From Herbaspirillum sp. SJZ107 (lineage in GTDB: Bacteria; Pseudomonadota; Gammaproteobacteria; Burkholderiales; Burkholderiaceae_D): a stretch of 64,000 bases of DNA. The position numbers and the translations under genes were made by a program. Of this stretch, positions 35,149 through 44,921 are shown piece by piece (within the stretch, counting starts at the first letter, position 1; every line of letters starts with the position of its first letter). The notes under the pieces are model-generated. The model saw nothing but the letters and a program-made list of their open reading frames with translations. It was not told the origin of the DNA and made no database searches. The stretch is from the NCBI RefSeq assembly GCF_006715485.1, contig NZ_VFNH01000001.1, positions 2,108,001 through 2,172,000 of the forward strand, written 5' to 3'.

Positions 35149-36324
35149 ATGAGCACAACCCTGACGGCCCGCGTGGCCAGCGTTTTCGAGAGCACCTTCG
35201 GCGAACCGGCACCGCTGCTGGTACAGGCACCGGGACGCGTCAACCTGATCGGCGAGCACACCGACTACAACGACGGCCTGGTGCTGCCCTGCGCCATCGA
35301 CTACCGCACCGTGATCGCCGCGCGCCTGCGCGACGATACCGTAGTCCACGTGGTGGCCGCCGATTACGACAATGCGGGCGACGAGTTCCGCATGGACGCC
35401 CCGATCGAACGCCTGGACCAGCCGATGTGGGCCAACTACGTGCGCGGCATGGTGCAGGACCTGCTCGCTTTCGGCGAAAAGCAGGGCTTGCCGGTGCAGG
35501 GCATGGACCTGGTGATCGCGGGCGACGTGCCGCAGGGCGCCGGCCTGTCGTCGTCGGCCTCGCTGATGGTGGCGATCGGCACCCTGTTCGCCGCCCTGCC
35601 CGGCTACGACCAGCTCACGCCGATCGACATCGCCCTGGCCGCCCAGCGTGCCGAAAACGAATTCGTCGGCACCAAGTGCGGCAACATGGACCAGATCAGC
35701 TCCGCCTGCGGCAAGGAAGGCCACGCGCTGATGATCGACTGCCGTTCGCTCGACGTGAAGCCGGTGCCGATCCCCGAGGGCGCGGCCATCATGATCTTCC
35801 ACTCGCACGTGGAACGCGGCCTGGTGGACAGCGAATACAACACCCGGCGCGAACAGTGCGAAGCCGCCGCCCGCCACTTCGGCGTGCCGGCCCTGCGCGA
35901 CGTCGACATGGCCATGCTGGAGCAGCGCGGCGCCGAACTCGATCCGATGACGCTGCGCCGCGCGCGCCACGTGGTCACCGAGAACGAGCGCGTGCTGGCC
36001 GCATCCGAAGCGCTGGCGGCCGGCGACCTGGCGCGCATGGGCCAGCTGATGGCGGCCTCGCACGCGTCGATGCGCGACGACTTCGAGATCACCGTGCCGC
36101 TGATCGACCAGCTGGTCGAGATCGTCAAGGCTACGATCGGCGACCGCGGCGGCGTGCGCATGACCGGCGGCGGCTTCGGCGGCTGCGTGGTGGCGCTGGT
36201 GCCGCAGGACCTGGTCGAGGCCACCGAAACGGCGGTCGAGCGCGACTACCGCGGGCCGAAGGGGCAGCTGTCGACCATCTACGTGTGCCGCGCGGCAGCG
36301 GGTGCCGGGACCATCGCCGAATGA
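35149..36324 (+). CDS. galK: Galactokinase
   Basis: The 391-residue GHMP kinase phosphorylates galactose at C1. It has the galactokinase signature GRVNLIGEHTDYNDGLVLP (about residues 29-47), the ATP-binding loop GDVPQGAGLSSSASL and the C-terminal MTGGGFGGCVVAL motif. It begins 2 nt after galT and overlaps the next gene by ATGA, so galT-galK and the aldo/keto reductase form one operon. Confidence 0.97.
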   Translation: MSTTLTARVASVFESTFGEPAPLLVQAPGRVNLIGEHTDYNDGLVLPCAIDYRTVIAARLRDDTVVHVVAADYDNAGDEFRMDAPIERLDQPMWANYVRGMVQDLLAFGEKQGLPVQGMDLVIAGDVPQGAGLSSSASLMVAIGTLFAALPGYDQLTPIDIALAAQRAENEFVGTKCGNMDQISSACGKEGHALMIDCRSLDVKPVPIPEGAAIMIFHSHVERGLVDSEYNTRREQCEAAARHFGVPALRDVDMAMLEQRGAELDPMTLRRARHVVTENERVLAASEALAAGDLARMGQLMAASHASMRDDFEITVPLIDQLVEIVKATIGDRGGVRMTGGGFGGCVVALVPQDLVEATETAVERDYRGPKGQLSTIYVCRAAAGAGTIAE

Positions 36325-37319
36325 GCTGGACGCCGCCTGCCGGGCGTTATGCGGCCATGCCCTACCCGCATTGCGGGCGCAGCGGCCTGCGCCTGCCGGC
36401 GGTGTCGCTCGGCCTGTGGCACAACTTCGGCGCCGGGGCCGACCTCGAGCGCCAGCGCGCCATCGTGCGCACGGCGTTCGACCAGGGCATCACCTGCTTC
36501 GACCTGGCCAACAACTACGGCCCGCCGCCGGGGTCCGCCGAAAGCAATTTCGGACGCCTGCTCGAAGCCGACCTGCGGCCCTACCGCGACGAGATCGTGG
36601 TCTGCACCAAGGCCGGCTACACGATGTGGCCGGGTCCCTACGGCGACTGGGGCAGCCGCAAATACCTGGTCGCGAGCCTGGACCAGAGCCTGAAACGCAT
36701 GGGACTGGACTACGTCGACGTCTTCTATCACCACCGCCCGGACCCCGACACGCCGCTCGAGGAAACGATGGCGGCGCTCGACTGGATCGTGCGCAGCGGC
36801 CGCGCGCTGTACGCCGGCATCTCGAACTACAACGGCGAACAGACCCGGCGCGCAGCCGCCGAGTTGCGCCGCCTGGGCACGCCCTGCATCGTCAACCAGT
36901 CGAAGTACAGCATGCTGGTGCGCGCGGCCGAGGCCGACCTGCTGCCGGTGCTGGAACAGGAAGGTATCGGCGGCGTGGCGTTTTCGCCGCTGGCCCAGGG
37001 CCTGCTGAGCGACCGCTACCTGGGCGGCGCCCTGCCCGGCGATTCGCGCGCGGCCGGCGGCGCTGGCTTCCTGAAGCCGGAACACGTGAACGACGGGCGC
37101 CTGCGCATTGCGCGTGCCCTCGATGCCGTCGCGCGCGAGGGCGGCGGGTCGCTGGCCCAGCTGGCGCTGCGCTGGGTCAAGCGCCAGCCGGCGATCACCT
37201 CGGTGCTGATCGGCGCCAGCAAGCCGGAACAGGTGCTGGAAGCGGTGCGCGCCATGCAGATGCCGGCGTTGACAGCCGACGAAATTGCCGCGGTGGAGAC
37301 GATTCTCGCCGGCGTCTGA
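36321..37319 (+). CDS. Aldo/keto reductase (YghZ-like)
   Basis: The 332-residue protein is an AKR TIM barrel. It has FDLANNYGPPPGSAE with the catalytic tyrosine, the VVCTKAGY lysine segment, VDVFYHHRPDPDTPLEE with the catalytic histidine, and a C-terminal NADPH-binding block ITSVLIGASKPEQV. The closest recognised type is YghZ, the L-glyceraldehyde 3-phosphate reductase group. Its ATG overlaps the galK stop, so it is translationally coupled to the galactose genes. It may reduce a galactose-derived aldehyde or simply clear reactive carbonyls. Confidence 0.92.
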   Translation: MSWTPPAGRYAAMPYPHCGRSGLRLPAVSLGLWHNFGAGADLERQRAIVRTAFDQGITCFDLANNYGPPPGSAESNFGRLLEADLRPYRDEIVVCTKAGYTMWPGPYGDWGSRKYLVASLDQSLKRMGLDYVDVFYHHRPDPDTPLEETMAALDWIVRSGRALYAGISNYNGEQTRRAAAELRRLGTPCIVNQSKYSMLVRAAEADLLPVLEQEGIGGVAFSPLAQGLLSDRYLGGALPGDSRAAGGAGFLKPEHVNDGRLRIARALDAVAREGGGSLAQLALRWVKRQPAITSVLIGASKPEQVLEAVRAMQMPALTADEIAAVETILAGV

Positions 37320-37332
37320 GACTGCAGGGGGC

Positions 37333-37860
37333 CTACTGCTTTGCGCGCAGCAGCGCCGCGATCTCGTCCAGCTTCGATTCGATCGAGCGCAGCACCGCCA
37401 GTTGCGGATCGTCGTGCGCATGCGGCGCCGGATGGCGCAGGGCCTCGCGCGCCTCGATGATCCTGCTGCGGAAGGCCTGGGCGTCGACGATGCCGGTCAG
37501 GCGCATGTCCGAGGCCTGGCCCACGCTGTGGCCGGCAGTTTCGAACTTCAGCGTGCTGAGGTTGAAATACTTCAGGATCGGCCCCTCGATGAAGGTGACG
37601 TCCTGGATATTCTCCAGCGGGATCGTCTTTTCGGTCGTGACCAGGATGCCTTTGCGAAAGCGCAGGCTGCGCTCGCCGAGCTGGCATTCGAGCCGGTCGA
37701 AATAATGCTGGGCCCACCAGCGGCCGACGCCCAGGAACCAGATCACGGCCAGTGGAATGCCGACCACGGTGAATATCATCGTCACGCCGATTTGCATGAC
37801 CAGGAATGGCTTGATCAGCGGATTGAAGCGGGCGCGCAGGGTAATCGGGTCGGATGACAT
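37333..37860 (-). CDS. Membrane protein with bacterial PH-like domain (bPH_2/DUF304)
   Basis: The 175-residue protein has a hydrophobic hairpin at about residues 15-46 (FLVMQIGVTMIFTVVGIPLA, then VIWFLGVG). A bPH_2 domain follows, with LRFRKGILVTTEKTIPLENIQ at its start and LSTLKFETAGHS near its end. The C-terminal helix (LAVLRSIESKLDEIAALLRA) may form a coiled coil. It is convergent with the aldo/keto reductase gene. The function of this family is not established. Confidence 0.82.
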   Translation of the reverse strand: MSSDPITLRARFNPLIKPFLVMQIGVTMIFTVVGIPLAVIWFLGVGRWWAQHYFDRLECQLGERSLRFRKGILVTTEKTIPLENIQDVTFIEGPILKYFNLSTLKFETAGHSVGQASDMRLTGIVDAQAFRSRIIEAREALRHPAPHAHDDPQLAVLRSIESKLDEIAALLRAKQ

Positions 37861-37972
37861 GGTGTCGAAGCAAATGCGGGTGCCTCAGTTTATTCCAGGT
37901 GGAATGGACCGGGCGGATTATTTCGGTATGAATAACGATATACTCCCCTTTCTCACCGCTCATGAAAAAACC

Positions 37973-38440
37973 ATGCAGGTCATATTCGAATCCCCGGACC
38001 AGCCCGGCGTGCGTGCGCTGATTGCCGAACTAGACGCCTATCTATATTCGATTTATCCGGCCGAAAGCGTGTATGCGCTGGATATCGCGTCGCTGTGCGA
38101 ACCGAACGTATTCTTCGCCGTGCTGCGCGATGCCGCCGGTGCGCCGGTCGGCTGCGGCGCGATGGTCATGCAACCGGGCTACGGCGAAATCAAGCGGGTG
38201 TATGTGCGGCCACAGGCGCGCGGCCAGGGTCTGGCGCGCAGGCTGATGACGGCACTGGAAGCGAAAGCCATCGCGCATGGCGCCCGAACGTTCCTGCTCG
38301 AGACCGGACCCGCGCAGGCGGAAGCGCTGGTGGTGTATGAACGCCTGGGTTATCGCTGCCGTGGCCCGTTCGGCGATTATCCGGCGGATCCGCATTCGGT
38401 GTTCATGGAAAAGAACGTAACCGAAGACGCCGCGGCCTGA
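37973..38440 (+). CDS. GNAT family N-acetyltransferase
   Basis: The 155-residue protein has the acetyl-CoA-binding core IKRVYVRPQARGQGLARRLM (motif A, R-G-Q-G-L-A) and the C-terminal TGPAQAEALVVYERLGYRC segment. The start is placed at 37973, which gives the usual family N-terminus (MQVIFESPDQPGVRALI). Other in-frame starts lie upstream at 37928 and beyond, and none has a strong ribosome site. The substrate is unknown; related proteins acetylate small molecules. It diverges from the PH-domain gene. Confidence 0.87.
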   Translation: MQVIFESPDQPGVRALIAELDAYLYSIYPAESVYALDIASLCEPNVFFAVLRDAAGAPVGCGAMVMQPGYGEIKRVYVRPQARGQGLARRLMTALEAKAIAHGARTFLLETGPAQAEALVVYERLGYRCRGPFGDYPADPHSVFMEKNVTEDAAA

Positions 38441-38495
38441 CGCGGGTCAAACCCCGCCGGCGGACCTGCGCATGCCAGGCGGTTAGAGTGGTGCC

Positions 38496-40070
38496 ATGCA
38501 TCCCATCCCACACCAGCCCGATACCGCGCCCACCCGCGGCCAAGATGCCGCCGCGCTGTGCACGCCGCAAGCCCGTCCCTGGGTGCTGGCCAACAGCATC
38601 CTGGCTTCCAGCATGGTCTTCATCGACGGCACCGTCGTCAACGTCGCCCTGCCGGCGCTGCAGCAAGCCTTCGACAGCGGCGTCGCCGGGGCACAATGGG
38701 TGGTCGAAGCGTATGCCCTGCTGCTGACCGCCCTGCTGCTGCTCGGCGGCGCCATGGGCGACCGCTACGGCCGGCGCCGCGTGTTTGCCGGCGGCGTGCT
38801 GGTGTTCGGCGCCGCCTCGACCTGCTGCGGGCTGGCCCGGACCATCGACGGGCTGATCTGGGCACGCGCCCTGCAGGGTGTCGGCGGTGCGCTGCTGGTG
38901 CCGGGCAGCCTGGCGCTGATCAGCGCCTCGTTCCCGGAGCAGCTGCGCGGCAAGGCGATCGGCACCTGGTCGGGCTGGACCGCGATCACGGCCGCGGTCG
39001 GTCCGGTGCTGGGCGGCTTCCTGATCGAGCACCTGTCGTGGCGCTATGCCTTCCTGGTAAACATTCCCTTCGTGCTGGCGGTGCTGGTGCTGACCTTCCG
39101 CCACGTGCCGGAAAGCCGCAGCGGCGGCCGCGCCCGGCTGGACTGGACCGGGGCGCTGCTGGCCAGCCTGGCGCTCGGCGGCCTCGTCTACGGCTTGATC
39201 GAGGCGCCGGCGCGCGGCTGGCGCGACGCCGGCGTCGTCGCCAGCCTGGCGCTGGCAGCGCTGGCCCTGGCCGCCTTCGTGATCGCGGAACGCCGCCACC
39301 CCGCGCCGCTGCTGCCGCTGGCGCTGTTCCGGGTACGCGACTTCAGCGCCGCCAACCTGCTGACCCTGCTGCTGTACGCGGCGCTGGGCGCGCTGATGTT
39401 CTTCCTGCCGCTCGACCTGATCTGGGTGCAGGGCTACACCGCGACGCAGGCCGGCGCCGCGCTGGTGCCCTTCATCCTGATCATGTTCGCGCTGTCGGGC
39501 TGGGCCGGCGGCCTGGTCGACCGCCACGGGGCGCGCCTGCCGCTGGTGCTCGGGCCGGCGATCGCCGCGGCCGGCTTCGCCGCCTTCATGCTGCCCGGCG
39601 CCGGCGGCGGCTACTGGACCACCTTCTTTCCGGCGATCCTAGTGCTGGGCTTGGGCATGGCGGTGACCGTGGCGCCGCTGACCACCACCGTCATGAATGC
39701 GCTCGATGCTGCCCACGCCGGACTGGCCTCAGGGGTCAACAATGCCGTCTCGCGCGCGGCCGGCCTGCTGGCGATCGCCCTGCTGGGGATCGTGATGCAG
39801 CGCGTCTACGACGCGGAACTCGAGCGGCGCATCGCGGCCGCGCCATTGCCGGCAGCGGTCCGCTTGCAGCTGGAAACGCAGCGCGGCAAGCTGGCCGCAC
39901 CGGCGCTGCCGCCGTCGACGGCGCCAACAGACCGCGCGCGCGTACAGGAAGCGGTTGCTGGCGCCTTCGTGCACGGTTTCCGCTGGGTAATGGGGATCTC
40001 GGCGCTGCTGGCGCTGGGCGGCGCGGTGAGCGCGTGGACCATGCTCGGCCGCACACGCACACGGGGCTGA
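38496..40070 (+). CDS. MFS transporter, DHA2 (14-helix drug/proton antiporter) family
   Basis: The 524-residue protein has about 14 membrane spans. Family motifs include FIDGTVVNVALPALQQAF, the loop GAMGDRYGRRRVFAGG, and the antiporter motif C region GPVLGGFLIEHLSWRY. DHA2 proteins export hydrophobic compounds, dyes or drugs using the proton gradient. No adaptor or outer-membrane partner gene is adjacent. Its TGA stop directly abuts the stop of the convergent ACS-type MFS gene. Confidence 0.92.
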   Translation: MHPIPHQPDTAPTRGQDAAALCTPQARPWVLANSILASSMVFIDGTVVNVALPALQQAFDSGVAGAQWVVEAYALLLTALLLLGGAMGDRYGRRRVFAGGVLVFGAASTCCGLARTIDGLIWARALQGVGGALLVPGSLALISASFPEQLRGKAIGTWSGWTAITAAVGPVLGGFLIEHLSWRYAFLVNIPFVLAVLVLTFRHVPESRSGGRARLDWTGALLASLALGGLVYGLIEAPARGWRDAGVVASLALAALALAAFVIAERRHPAPLLPLALFRVRDFSAANLLTLLLYAALGALMFFLPLDLIWVQGYTATQAGAALVPFILIMFALSGWAGGLVDRHGARLPLVLGPAIAAAGFAAFMLPGAGGGYWTTFFPAILVLGLGMAVTVAPLTTTVMNALDAAHAGLASGVNNAVSRAAGLLAIALLGIVMQRVYDAELERRIAAAPLPAAVRLQLETQRGKLAAPALPPSTAPTDRARVQEAVAGAFVHGFRWVMGISALLALGGAVSAWTMLGRTRTRG

Positions 40071-41414
40071 TCAGCCGGCGACGGTCGCCGGCGTGCCGGG
40101 CGCCCCCTTTTTCGGCCGGTTGCGCGCAAAGAATACCACCACCGCGCCCAGCAGCGAGGCGATCGCCAGGCCGTACAGGCCGCCCTGGATCGAGCCGGTG
40201 CGCTGCTCCAGCATGCCGAAGGCCGCCGGCGCCACGAAGCCGCCCAGGTTGCCGAGCGAATTGATCAGCGCGATCACCGCTGCCGCGATACGGACGTCGA
40301 GGTAGGACTGCGGAATTGGCCAGAACAGCGACGATGCCGCCTTGAAGCCGATCGCGGCGAAGCAGATGGCGACGAAGCCGTACACCGGATTCGCGGTCGA
40401 GGCCGAGGCGAACATACCGACGCCGGCCACCGCGAACGCGGCCGCGGCCCAGCCCTGCTGGAACTTGAAGCGCTGCGCCAGCGCAGCGAACACGTACATC
40501 GCCACGATCGAGATGATCCACGGGATCGAGTTGAACAGGCCGACCTGGAACTCGGTGTAGTGGCCCATCTTCTTGATGATGGTCGGCAGCCAGAAGGTGG
40601 TGCCGTAGATCGTCAGCGAGATCAGGAAGTAGATCAGGCAGAACAGCGCGATCTGGGAGTCGCGCAGCAGCGTCCAGGCGCTGGCGTGGGACAGCTGCTG
40701 CGATTCGCGTTCCTTCTGCTCGGACGCGATCTCGCCGACCAGGGCGTTGCGCTCGACGTCGCTGAGCCACTTGGCGTCCTTCGGGTCGGAATCGAGGATG
40801 AACCACACCGCGCCGCACAGCAGCACCGAAAACAGGCCTTCGATGATGAACATCCACTGCCAGCCGTGCAGCCCCATGCCTTCGACCTGCAGCAGGCCGC
40901 CGGAGACCGGGCCGGACAGGATCGAGGCCGCCGCCGAGCCGCTGAGGAACACCGCCATCGCCTTGCCGCGCTCGGCGCGCGGCAGCCAGCGCGTGAAGTA
41001 ATACACCACGCCCGGGAAGAAGCCGGCTTCGGCCACACCGAGCAGGAAGCGCAGCGCATAGAAGGACATCTCGCCCTGGACGAAGGCCATGGCGGTGGCG
41101 GCGATGCCCCAGGTGGCCATGATGCGGGTCAGCCAGGCCTTGGCGCCGAAGCGCTGCAGCATCATGTTCGACGGCACCTCGAACAGCGCGTAGCCGACGA
41201 AGAACAGGCCGGCGCCGAAGCCGAAGGCGGCCGCGCCGATGCCGAGATCGGCGCTCAGGTGCGGCCGGACGAAGCCGATGTTGACCCGGTCGATGTAGTT
41301 GGCGATGAACATGATGACGAACAGCGGCAGCACCCGCCATTTCACCTTGCCGATGGCGCGCGCCAGCTCGGGGCTGTAGATTTTTGCGCTTGCTTCGCTT
41401 GCGGTTTGATTCAC
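40071..41414 (-). CDS. MFS transporter, anion:cation symporter (ACS) family
   Basis: The 447-residue protein has 12 membrane spans. ACS hallmarks are FIANYIDRVNIGFVRPHLSA, YALFEVPSNMMLQRFGAKAW and RFLLGVAEAGFFPGVVYYF. Such carriers import organic acids, including hexuronates, aldonates, tartrate and phthalate. It is the last gene of the dehydratase-porin-RraA-aldehyde dehydrogenase operon, 37 nt after the aldehyde dehydrogenase gene. Uptake of the operon's sugar acid is the likely role. Confidence 0.92.
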   Translation of the reverse strand: MNQTASEASAKIYSPELARAIGKVKWRVLPLFVIMFIANYIDRVNIGFVRPHLSADLGIGAAAFGFGAGLFFVGYALFEVPSNMMLQRFGAKAWLTRIMATWGIAATAMAFVQGEMSFYALRFLLGVAEAGFFPGVVYYFTRWLPRAERGKAMAVFLSGSAAASILSGPVSGGLLQVEGMGLHGWQWMFIIEGLFSVLLCGAVWFILDSDPKDAKWLSDVERNALVGEIASEQKERESQQLSHASAWTLLRDSQIALFCLIYFLISLTIYGTTFWLPTIIKKMGHYTEFQVGLFNSIPWIISIVAMYVFAALAQRFKFQQGWAAAAFAVAGVGMFASASTANPVYGFVAICFAAIGFKAASSLFWPIPQSYLDVRIAAAVIALINSLGNLGGFVAPAAFGMLEQRTGSIQGGLYGLAIASLLGAVVVFFARNRPKKGAPGTPATVAG

Positions 41415-41451
41415 GATTGTCTCCTGATATTGTTTGCTGCGCCTCAGCCGG

Positions 41452-43023
41452 TCATGCCCCGAGCAGCGGGCTGCCGTTCACGCGGCGCGGATACGCCTCG
41501 GGCGCGGCCAGCGGCGCCGGCAGCAGCGCCGCCGGGAAGTCCTGGTAGCACACCGGACGCAGGAAGCGCCGGATCGCCAGCGTGCCGACCGAGGTCGCGC
41601 GCGCATCGGACGTCGCCGGGAACGGGCCGCCGTGCACCATCGCGTCGCTGACTTCGACACCGGTCGGATAGCCGTTGACCAGGATGCGGCCGGCGCGGCG
41701 CTCCAGCGCCGGCAGCAGCATGCGGGCGTGGCCGATGTCGTCGTCGTCCATCTGCAGTGTCGCGGTCAGCTGCCCTTCCAGGGCTTCGAGCACGCGGCGC
41801 ATCTCTTCCATATCCGTGCAGAGTACCACCAGCGAACTGGCGCCGAAGATCTCGTCCTGCAGCGCCGGGTCCGACAGGAAGGCGGCGGCACCGGTGGTGA
41901 ACAGCGCAGCCTGGCCGGCGTGCGGACCGTTGCCGGCCAGGCCGCGTGCGACCGTCGTCACGCCCGGCACGCCACCCAGGCGCTCGACGCCGGCGCAGTA
42001 GGCGCCGTGGATACCGGGGGTGAGCATGGTGGTGCCGATCTGTCCACCCAGCGCGTCGGCCGCAGCGGCGAGGAAGACGTCGGCATCCGGGCCAGCCAGC
42101 GCCAGCACCAGGCCCGGGTTGGTGCAGAACTGGCCCGACCCCAGCGTCAGCGATGCGATGAAACCCTGGCCGATGCCAGCCGCACGCCTGCCCAGTGCGG
42201 CCGGCAGCAGGCATACCGGATTGATGCTGCTCATCTCGGCGTACACCGGGATCGGTTCCGGGCGCGCGTTGGCCGCCGCCACCAGGGCCAGGCCGCCGCG
42301 GCGCGAGCCGGTGAAGCCGACCGCCTTGATGCGGGCGTCGGTGACCAGCCGGATCGCCACCTCGTTCGACGCGAACAGCATCGAGAACACGCCTTCGGGC
42401 AAGCCGCACTCGCGCACCGCGCCCTGCACGGCACGTCCGACCAGCGCCGAGGTGCCGGGATGGGCGCCGTGCGCCTTGACCACGACCGGGCAGCCGGCCG
42501 CCAGGCTTGACGCGGTATCGCCGCCGGCCACCGAGAACGCCAGCGGGAAATTCGACGCGCCGAACACCGCGACCGGGCCCAGGCCGATGTGGCGCTGGCG
42601 CAGGTCGGCGCGTGGCAGCGGCTGGCGCGCCGGCATGGCTTCGTCGATGTGCAAGTCCATCCAGCCGCCTTCGCGCACGGTGGCGGCGAACAGGCGCAGC
42701 TGGCCGACGGTACGCGCGCGCTCGCCTTCGAGGCGGGCCCGCGGCAGCCCGGATTCCTGGATCGCGCGCACGATCAGGTCGTCGCCGATGTCGAGGATGT
42801 TGCGGGCGATGCATTCGAGGAAGCCGGCGCGGACATCCGGCGTGGTGGCACGGTAGGCGTCGAAGGCGTCCCAGGCCAGCGTGCAGGCCCGTTCCACGTC
42901 GGCGCTGCCGGCCAGGCCGAACGCGGGTTCGATCTCGGCGCCGCTGGACGGGTCGACGGCGCGGAACTCGCCCTCGGCACCGCGCACGGAAGCAGCACCG
43001 ATGATGGCATCTCCATTCATCAT
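41452..43023 (-). CDS. Aldehyde dehydrogenase (2,5-dioxovalerate / alpha-ketoglutaric semialdehyde type)
   Basis: The protein of about 523 residues is an NAD(P)-dependent aldehyde dehydrogenase. It has [20 protein letters not shown], the cofactor loop [14 protein letters not shown], the Glu motif [14 protein letters not shown] and the catalytic cysteine in [13 protein letters not shown]. The S-INPV and QFCTNPG variants are typical of alpha-ketoglutaric semialdehyde dehydrogenases. These make 2-oxoglutarate at the end of pentonate and hexarate pathways. The start is one of two adjacent ATG codons (43023 or 43020), 2 nt after the RraA-like stop. Confidence 0.9.
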   Translation of the reverse strand: MMNGDAIIGAASVRGAEGEFRAVDPSSGAEIEPAFGLAGSADVERACTLAWDAFDAYRATTPDVRAGFLECIARNILDIGDDLIVRAIQESGLPRARLEGERARTVGQLRLFAATVREGGWMDLHIDEAMPARQPLPRADLRQRHIGLGPVAVFGASNFPLAFSVAGGDTASSLAAGCPVVVKAHGAHPGTSALVGRAVQGAVRECGLPEGVFSMLFASNEVAIRLVTDARIKAVGFTGSRRGGLALVAAANARPEPIPVYAEMSSINPVCLLPAALGRRAAGIGQGFIASLTLGSGQFCTNPGLVLALAGPDADVFLAAAADALGGQIGTTMLTPGIHGAYCAGVERLGGVPGVTTVARGLAGNGPHAGQAALFTTGAAAFLSDPALQDEIFGASSLVVLCTDMEEMRRVLEALEGQLTATLQMDDDDIGHARMLLPALERRAGRILVNGYPTGVEVSDAMVHGGPFPATSDARATSVGTLAIRRFLRPVCYQDFPAALLPAPLAAPEAYPRRVNGSPLLGA

Positions 43024-43025
43024 GA

Positions 43026-43745
43026 TCAGCGGCCCTTCGCCTGGCGCCAGGTCGCGAACAGGTCCTTCACGTCCGGGTCGGTCGGCGGGTACAGGCCCAG
43101 GATCGAACGGCCGCCCAGCACCTGTTCGGTGACGAAATCCTCGAAGGCGGTCATCTCGACCGCCTCGTCGGCGATCTCGTCGGCGATGTTCGCCGGGATC
43201 ACGATCACGCCTTCGGCATCGCCCACGATCACGTCGCCCGGGAACACGGCGGCGTCGCCGCAGCCGATCGGCACGTTGATGTCGAGCGCCTGGTGCAGGG
43301 TCAGGTTGGTCGGCGAGGACGGGCGCGCGTGATAGCTCGGGATCGCCAGCGCCGCGATCTCCGGCGAATCGCGGAAGCCGCCGTCGGTGACGACGCCGGC
43401 CACGCCGCGCACCATCAGGCGCGACACCAGGATCGAGCCGGCCGACGCGGCGCGCGCGTCCTTGCGGCTGTCGATGACCAGCACGGCGCCCGGCGGGCAC
43501 TCTTCCACCGCCTTGCGCTGCGGGTGGGCGCGGTCCTGGAACACGGCGATCGGATTCAGGTCTTCGCGCGCCGGGATGTAGCGCAGCGTGTAGGCTTCGC
43601 CGACCATGGTGCCCTTGTCGGCGCTGAGCGGACGCACGTCCTGGATGTACTGGTTGCGCAGGCCGCGCTTGAACAGCGCCGTGCACAGGGTGGCCACGCT
43701 GACGCCTTTCAGCTTCTGGCGGGTGGCTTCGTTCATTTTTTGCAT
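43026..43745 (-). CDS. RraA-like protein (class II pyruvate-aldolase-related family)
   Basis: The 239-residue protein has the RraA/HMG-aldolase fold signatures: [36 protein letters not shown], and the metal/substrate motif [14 protein letters not shown] with conserved Arg-Asp. [16 protein letters not shown] closes the core. Related proteins are 4-hydroxy-4-methyl-2-oxoglutarate aldolases or regulators of RNase E. Placement inside a sugar-acid operon favours a catabolic role, possibly on a 2-keto-3-deoxy acid. The porin gene precedes it by 26 nt and the aldehyde dehydrogenase follows. Confidence 0.85.
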   Translation of the reverse strand: MQKMNEATRQKLKGVSVATLCTALFKRGLRNQYIQDVRPLSADKGTMVGEAYTLRYIPAREDLNPIAVFQDRAHPQRKAVEECPPGAVLVIDSRKDARAASAGSILVSRLMVRGVAGVVTDGGFRDSPEIAALAIPSYHARPSSPTNLTLHQALDINVPIGCGDAAVFPGDVIVGDAEGVIVIPANIADEIADEAVEMTAFEDFVTEQVLGGRSILGLYPPTDPDVKDLFATWRQAKGR

Positions 43746-43771
43746 GGTGTTCTCCTTGGGATGGTTGTTAT

Positions 43772-44869
43772 TCAGAAGCGGTGGCGGATGCCGAGGTTGA
43801 TGGCGCGGTCGCCGCTGCCGCCGTCGGCCGCGTTGCCCAGCGTGTAGCTGGCGCCATGCTTGTTCAGCATGCGCGCATAGATGGTGTAGAGGTCGGTGCG
43901 GCGCGACAGGTTGTAGCGGTAGCCGAGGCCGACCTGGTCGGCATCCTGGTGGCGCGCTTCCCGCGTTTTATCTTTATCGTCTTTGTGGATCCACGACGCC
44001 AACAGCGTATGGGCGCCGAGCGGCACGCTCAGGCCGACCAGGGCGTCGGTGCTGTCGCGCGTGATGCTGGCCGAGGTCGGCGTTACGGCGTAGCCGTACG
44101 GGTTGTTGGCGTTGCGCAGGGTCGAGCTGAGCGGCCCCTTGTTGACGCCGTAGGCCAGGTACACCTTGGCCACCTTGAAGTCGTAGGTCGCCGCCAGCAG
44201 CGTATTGCGCGCACTGGCCAGGCGCACCGTCGCGGTGTCGTTGCTGTGGTCGTGCCAGGCCAGGCGCACGGCCAGCGGACCGCGGTCGTAACCCAGCGAG
44301 AAGCCGAGCGAGCGGTTGGCCGCCTGGTCGCCCGCGATTTCGCCGGCGGCATAGGCCAGCTCGCCGCTGAAGCCGTTCCATACCGGGCTGGCATACTTGA
44401 CGCTGTTGTCCATGCGGCCGCCGTTCGAGACGGCATTGATCAGGTTCTTTTCGTCGGCCGCGGTGCCGGAGACGAAGGGATCGACGAACACCGCAACCAG
44501 GTAGTGCGGCGCGTACTGGCGGCCGAAGGTGACGCTACCCAGGTTCTTGTTGCCGATGCCGACGAAGGCCTGGCGTCCGAACAGCACGCCCCCCTGCCCG
44601 GAGACGCCGGTGTCGGCCTGGATGCCGCTCTCGAGCAGGAACATGGCGGTGTTGCCGCCGCCCAGGTCTTCGGTGCCGCGGAAGCCGAGGCGCGAGCCGG
44701 AAGCGGCGCCACCGGTGACCTTGGTGATCGAACCGTCCTTGTTGCCGGCTTCGAACGAGAGGCCGGCGTCGACGACACCGTAGATCGCTACATTACTCTG
44801 CGCCCAGGCCGGATGGCCCGGGTTGGCGAACACTGCCAGCGCGACGGCTGCCGCGAGGGTTTTCTTCAT
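43772..44869 (-). CDS. Gram-negative porin (GBP/OmpC-like, Burkholderiales type)
   Basis: The 365-residue protein has a signal peptide ending AWAQS. The mature start, NVAIYGVVDAGLSFEAGN, is followed by SRLGFRGTEDLGGGNTAMFL, the hallmark of betaproteobacterial trimeric porins. It ends in an aromatic C-terminus (LGIRHRF) needed for BAM assembly. The barrel admits small hydrophilic solutes. Being second in the sugar-acid operon, it probably raises outer-membrane permeability to the operon's substrate. Confidence 0.94.
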   Translation of the reverse strand: MKKTLAAAVALAVFANPGHPAWAQSNVAIYGVVDAGLSFEAGNKDGSITKVTGGAASGSRLGFRGTEDLGGGNTAMFLLESGIQADTGVSGQGGVLFGRQAFVGIGNKNLGSVTFGRQYAPHYLVAVFVDPFVSGTAADEKNLINAVSNGGRMDNSVKYASPVWNGFSGELAYAAGEIAGDQAANRSLGFSLGYDRGPLAVRLAWHDHSNDTATVRLASARNTLLAATYDFKVAKVYLAYGVNKGPLSSTLRNANNPYGYAVTPTSASITRDSTDALVGLSVPLGAHTLLASWIHKDDKDKTREARHQDADQVGLGYRYNLSRRTDLYTIYARMLNKHGASYTLGNAADGGSGDRAINLGIRHRF

Positions 44870-44921
44870 GCTGTGTCTCCATTGCTTCTATTTATAGTGC
44901 CGGTACGGCTTGCCGCGGGTC